Part shown: one piece after another, positions 60,901-64,000 of the stretch
Layout: each line of letters begins with the position of its first letter
Position numbering within the stretch: position 1 is the stretch's first letter
Assembly (NCBI RefSeq): GCF_040729435.1
Contig: NZ_CP160398.1
Span: 5,189,001-5,253,000 of the forward strand
DNA length: 64,000 bases
DNA from: Pseudomonas sp. HOU2
Lineage (GTDB): Bacteria > Pseudomonadota > Gammaproteobacteria > Pseudomonadales > Pseudomonadaceae
Reading direction: 5' to 3'
Notes under the pieces: generated by a model
The model's database searches: none
The model's input: only the letters and a program-made list of their open reading frames with translations
Told to the model about the DNA's origin: nothing
Made by a program: the position numbers and the translations under genes

Positions 60901-61458
60901 TTATTCGTCGCGGCCTTCCATCATCGTGCGTTTGAGCATCACGTACACCGCGCCCGCACCGCCGTGTTTCGCCTGGCACGAGGTGAAGCCGAGCACTTGC
61001 GGATGCTGGCGCAGCCAGGTGTTGACGTGGCTTTTGATCATCGGCCGCTTGCCGTCCAGGCGCACGGCCTTGCCGTGGGTGACGCGCACGCAGCGGATTT
61101 CGAATCTGGTCGCTTCGGCGAGAAAGGCCCAGAGGGTCTCGCGGGCTTTTTCGACGGTCATGCCGTGCAGGTCGAGGCTGCCTTCGAACGGGATCTGGCC
61201 GACCTTGAGCTTGCGCATCTGGCTTTCCTGCACCCCGTCTCGGGCCCACATCAACTCGTCTTCGGGGCCGACGTCGATCACGAACTGATCGGACAGGCCA
61301 TCCACGGTGGTGGTCTCGGTGCGCACGGTGGCGGACTGGCGCAGTTTGGCGATCTGCGCGCGGTCGGCCTTGGGTTTGCCGGTGTCGGCGCGGTCGTGCT
61401 TGATCGGCTTGACGCCTTGGATCGCACTTTTGAACAGGGAAAAATCGTCGTCTTGCAT
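60901..61458 (-). CDS. Smr-domain protein (SmrB/YfcN type)
   Basis: 185 aa. A basic N-terminal part is followed by the Smr domain at about residues 95-175 with [27 protein letters not shown] and the [10 protein letters not shown] end. SmrB in E. coli is an endonuclease that cuts mRNA between collided ribosomes. The HGK and DLHG motifs are both kept, so activity is plausible. ATG 61458 opens [12 protein letters not shown]. Confidence 0.9.
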   Translation of the reverse strand: MQDDDFSLFKSAIQGVKPIKHDRADTGKPKADRAQIAKLRQSATVRTETTTVDGLSDQFVIDVGPEDELMWARDGVQESQMRKLKVGQIPFEGSLDLHGMTVEKARETLWAFLAEATRFEIRCVRVTHGKAVRLDGKRPMIKSHVNTWLRQHPQVLGFTSCQAKHGGAGAVYVMLKRTMMEGRDE

Positions 61459-61532
61459 GTCAGCCTCCGCGAAGGGCGGCCAGTTTACCCAAGTCGAAAC
61501 AAAACGGCCCGGCAAAAAGCCAGGCCATCACC

Positions 61533-61853
61533 TCAGTCGTGTTTTTTCATCAGGTGCGGGGACATGTTCAGCTCCCGCGATTGCCGGGCGCGGCGCCGGC
61601 ATCGACGCCACAGGGCCACACCGAAGTACAGGAACAACAAGCCGACCGCGAGAATGATCGCCGACCCCGTCGGCGTGGCATTCAAATCGCCGAGCGCTGG
61701 CGGGCGCCCCAGCAGGCTGGCGGCACCGGCCATCGCCAGCAGCACACCGAACGTCGCCAGAATGGCGGCGATCGCTGCGCCGAATCGAAAACGCCAGTTG
61801 CTTTGGCCTTTGGGCCGCAAGCGGCGTGCGTCAAATCCATCGGATAACTTCAT
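61533..61853 (-). CDS. small two-helix membrane protein
   Basis: 106 aa from ATG 61853 (MKLSDGFDARRL). Two hydrophobic helices (about residues 25-50 and 65-82) are joined by a Pro-containing loop; both ends are basic, so termini are cytoplasmic. No domain is recognised. It lies between the isochorismatase-fold gene and the Smr gene, all in the same direction. Confidence 0.68.
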   Translation of the reverse strand: MKLSDGFDARRLRPKGQSNWRFRFGAAIAAILATFGVLLAMAGAASLLGRPPALGDLNATPTGSAIILAVGLLFLYFGVALWRRCRRRARQSRELNMSPHLMKKHD

Positions 61854-61983
61854 TCCGACCTTCCTCAATGGGTATCGGCCCTTCGACCGGGAGTTGACCG
61901 GGTTGTTCCTGAGGCTAAGGCAATTGCAGCAAATGCGAGGCTTTTGCGGATGAGCGGCGCGGTGAGCCGCTCATCAGAGCAGA

Positions 61984-62574
61984 TCAGATCAGATCTTGCG
62001 TCAGGGCGAGGGTGGCGAAGTTGTCGGCCATGATCGCCATTTCCGCTTCCTGGACCACGGCGGCGCTGAGCACGCGGCCCTTGAACGGCAGGTCGCGGGT
62101 GGCGCAGGCGTCTTCGACCAGGGTGCAACGGAAGCCCAGGTTCTTTGCCGCACGCACGGTGGTGCTGACGCTGGAGTGGCTCATGAAGCCGCAGACGATC
62201 AGGTCCAGCGAGCCAAGATTCTGCAGACGGTCCAGCAGTTCGGTGCCGTGGAACGCACTCGGCAGCAGTTTGCCGATGATGGTTTCATCACCCTGCGGCT
62301 CAAGGCCAGGGATGAACTCGCCGCGCTCGCCCTGCGGGTCGAACAGGCCACCGACGGTGCCGAGATGACGCACGTGCACGATCGGCCGACCGGCTGCACG
62401 GGCCGCAGCGACCAGTTGTTTGATGTTCGCGACGGCCGCGTCCATGCCGCTCAGGGCCAGCGGGCCACTGAGGTACTCTTTCTGGGCATCGATGATGACC
62501 ACGGTGGCATGGCTCAGGGTGGCCGCTGCGTAACCGCGGCCGCTGAGTTGAAACATCGTTTTTGGAACGGACAT
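61984..62574 (-). CDS. isochorismatase-fold protein with Ser in place of catalytic Cys
   Basis: 196 aa. The catalytic Asp (VVIIDAQKEYL) and Lys (IIGKLLPSAF) are present. The third residue, Cys in GxMTHxCV, is Ser here: GFMSHSSVSTTVRAAKNLG (about residues 135-153). Cysteine hydrolases of this family need that Cys for amide cleavage, while true isochorismatases do not. It may therefore act on a vinyl ether or be inactive. The start is ATG 62574. Confidence 0.85.
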   Translation of the reverse strand: MSVPKTMFQLSGRGYAAATLSHATVVIIDAQKEYLSGPLALSGMDAAVANIKQLVAAARAAGRPIVHVRHLGTVGGLFDPQGERGEFIPGLEPQGDETIIGKLLPSAFHGTELLDRLQNLGSLDLIVCGFMSHSSVSTTVRAAKNLGFRCTLVEDACATRDLPFKGRVLSAAVVQEAEMAIMADNFATLALTQDLI

Positions 62575-62812
62575 TCGGGGCTCCTTGGGGTGGGGCTTTT
62601 GCGGCATTGTCCTCTGGCTGAGCGGTTCTGTGAACCGCTACCATCGTAGGCAGCGTCGTTATTGGCCTGCAGCCTTGTCAAGTTACACGTTCTGTTCAAT
62701 GGCTGATGCAAAAATCAGAAAAGTCCTACTGTCGCTCGACTGATTTTCCTGCGTCGTCGGCGCGCGTTTTGGCTGGTAGAATCGCCAGTCGTTTTTTCTG
62801 GAGTTCTGCCCC

Positions 62813-63721
62813 GTGATCACTTCCCGACTTCGTACCCTGCGCGACCACATCCGTTGGGCCGTCAGCCGCTTCCATGGGGAGGATCTGTTTTTCGGCCACG
62901 GCACCGACAACGCCTGGGATGAAGCCCGGCAGCTTGTGCTCGGAGCCTTGCACCTGCCGTGGGAGATCGCCGACAGCTACCTCGACTGTGCGCTGGAAGA
63001 CGACGAACTGGTCAACCTGCAACGCCTGCTCAAGCGCCGCATCGAAGAGCGCATCCCGACTGCGTACCTGTTGGGCGAAGCGTGGTTCTGCGGCATGTCG
63101 TTCATCGTCGATGAGCGCGTGCTGATTCCGCGTTCGCCGATTGGCGAGTTGATCGAAAACCGCTTTGCGCCGTGGATCGGCGACGAGCCTGCGCGGATCC
63201 TCGACCTGTGCACCGGCTCCGGCTGCATCGGTATTGCCTGCGCCTACGAGTTCCAGAACGCCGAAGTGGTGCTGGCGGACCTGTCGTTCGAAGCGCTGGA
63301 AGTGGCCAACCAGAACATCGAGCGCCATGGCGTCGATGAGCGCGTGTACACCGTGCAGGGCGATGGTTTCGATGGTTTGCCGGGGCAGCGTTTCGACCTG
63401 ATCGTGTCGAACCCGCCGTACGTTGACGCAGAAGATTTTGCCGACATGCCGGACGAATACCAGCACGAACCGGAGCTGGGCCTGGCCTGCGGTGATGATG
63501 GCTTGAACCTGGTACGGCGGATGCTCGCCGAAGCGGCGGATCACCTGACCGAGAAGGGGCTGTTGATCGTTGAGGTGGGCAACAGCCAGGTGCACGTCGA
63601 AGCGCTGTACCCGGAAGTCGACTTCGCCTGGCTCGATTTCGAGCGCGGCGGGCATGGCGTGTTCATGTTGACCGCAGAACAGTGCCGCAATCATCAGGCG
63701 CTGTTCGCTTCCCGCGTTTGA
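62813..63721 (+). CDS. prmB: ribosomal protein L3 glutamine methyltransferase PrmB
   Basis: 302 aa from GTG 62813. The SAM-binding motif is [18 protein letters not shown] and the glutamine-binding motif [11 protein letters not shown]. The N-terminal helical domain matches PrmB rather than PrmC. It methylates a Gln of ribosomal protein L3. Single gene followed by a type D palindrome. Confidence 0.95.
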   Translation: MITSRLRTLRDHIRWAVSRFHGEDLFFGHGTDNAWDEARQLVLGALHLPWEIADSYLDCALEDDELVNLQRLLKRRIEERIPTAYLLGEAWFCGMSFIVDERVLIPRSPIGELIENRFAPWIGDEPARILDLCTGSGCIGIACAYEFQNAEVVLADLSFEALEVANQNIERHGVDERVYTVQGDGFDGLPGQRFDLIVSNPPYVDAEDFADMPDEYQHEPELGLACGDDGLNLVRRMLAEAADHLTEKGLLIVEVGNSQVHVEALYPEVDFAWLDFERGGHGVFMLTAEQCRNHQALFASRV

Positions 63722-63734
63722 CCTGACTGACTTC

Positions 63735-63868
63735 TGTGGCGAGGGAGCTTGCTCCCGCTGGTCTGCGAAGCAGACCCAAAATATGCAATGACGGTGCACC
63801 AGGCATACCGCATGCGCATGTTTTACGACTGCTTCGCAGCCGAGCGGGAGCAAGCTCCCTCGCCACAG
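63735..63868. repeat. inverted pair (type D)
   Basis: TGTGGCGAGGGAGCTTGCTC and its inverse enclose a spacer of about 80 nt with an inner inverted repeat (CTGCGAAGCAG). Between convergent prmB and the gene at the window edge. Confidence 0.85.
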
Positions 63869-63881
63869 GTCATCGCTGATT

Positions 63882-64000
63882 TCAGCGGTGCGTAGCAATC
63901 CAGATCAACAACCCCGCCTGAAACACCGCAAACGCCACCAGACACGTAATGGTGAAGCGCAGCCCGGCGTCTTCACGCTTGAACTTGCTGACTTTGTCTT
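63882..64000 (-). CDS. C-terminus of a membrane protein (partial)
   Basis: The last 39 codons of a gene that begins beyond the window. The visible part DKVSKFKREDAGLRFTI is followed by one hydrophobic helix (CLVAFAVFQAGLLIWIA) and a short basic end THR. No family is recognised. Codon use fits the genome. Confidence 0.55.
   Translation of the reverse strand, partial: DKVSKFKREDAGLRFTITCLVAFAVFQAGLLIWIATHR

Noticed and set aside
60824..61249. N-terminal extension of the folE frame over the Smr gene
   Set aside because: The sequence is Arg/Pro-rich shadow of the Smr frame; FolE proper begins at ATG 60823.

Overview
This window looks like a chromosomal segment of a Pseudomonas fluorescens-group bacterium. 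The evidence is high GC with GC3-biased codons, dense REP-type intergenic palindromes, and gene order that, from memory, follows the P. aeruginosa PA3241-PA3271 region: lipid A acyltransferase, minCDE, RluA-type synthase, M18 aminopeptidase, ABC operon, quinone reductase, prc, EAL/GGDEF, FKBP, rdgC, MFS-acyltransferase and a hybrid kinase with an SLC5 domain. I had no database access. Family calls rest on motifs read in the translations.

Layout. 0-8.7 kb: N-terminus of a hybrid histidine kinase, a divergent TetR/MFS pair around a perfect 17-bp inverted repeat, a cupin, a TDT/TehA-like transporter, an LplT-PlsC type fusion, a Gdx (SugE) guanidinium exporter behind a guanidine-II riboswitch, a bile-acid/sodium symporter family protein and rdgC. 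8.8-9.4 kb: a tandemly duplicated tRNA-Val/tRNA-Asp unit. 9.6-15.5 kb: a catalase-like and di-haem peroxidase operon, a lipoprotein FKBP, a YkvA protein behind an inverted pair of DnaA boxes, and a three-gene HTH/unknown/Sel1 operon. 15.7-20.7 kb: an Rhs toxin with an RNase A-like tip plus its immunity gene. 20.9-26.8 kb: EAL-CBS-GGDEF protein, Prc protease, quinone reductase, HAD phosphatase. 26.8-32.5 kb: a phosphonate/phosphoester-like ABC uptake operon with its own phosphodiesterase and a divergent GntR/UTRA regulator.

32.9-34.6 kb is the most interesting stretch. A roughly 72-bp tandem array of REP units is interrupted by an IS110-family element. Removing 33145-34321 restores the array period exactly. 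The leader upstream of the transposase folds as a bridge RNA whose target guides match the REP sequence it sits in and whose donor guides match the two element ends.

34.6-46.2 kb is core: an M20 peptidase, a large MscS channel, an unlisted 58-aa membrane protein, ApeB, a glycosyltransferase-like protein, an RluA-type synthase, minCDE, a lipid A acyltransferase and a patatin. 46.3-57.6 kb is a purine/urate catabolism island: two Tsx-like porins, urate permease, puuD, allA, alc, uraD, puuE, uraH and an AzgA-type purine permease. Copies of TTGTRTACAA mark three of its promoter regions. Together these genes would import purines and urate, oxidise urate to hydroxyisourate, and convert it through OHCU and allantoin to ureidoglycolate and glyoxylate. 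57.9-64 kb: a MarR/aminotransferase pair, a glutaredoxin-like protein, folE, an Smr-domain protein, a small membrane protein, an isochorismatase-fold protein lacking its catalytic cysteine, prmB, and the C-terminus of a membrane protein cut by the window edge.
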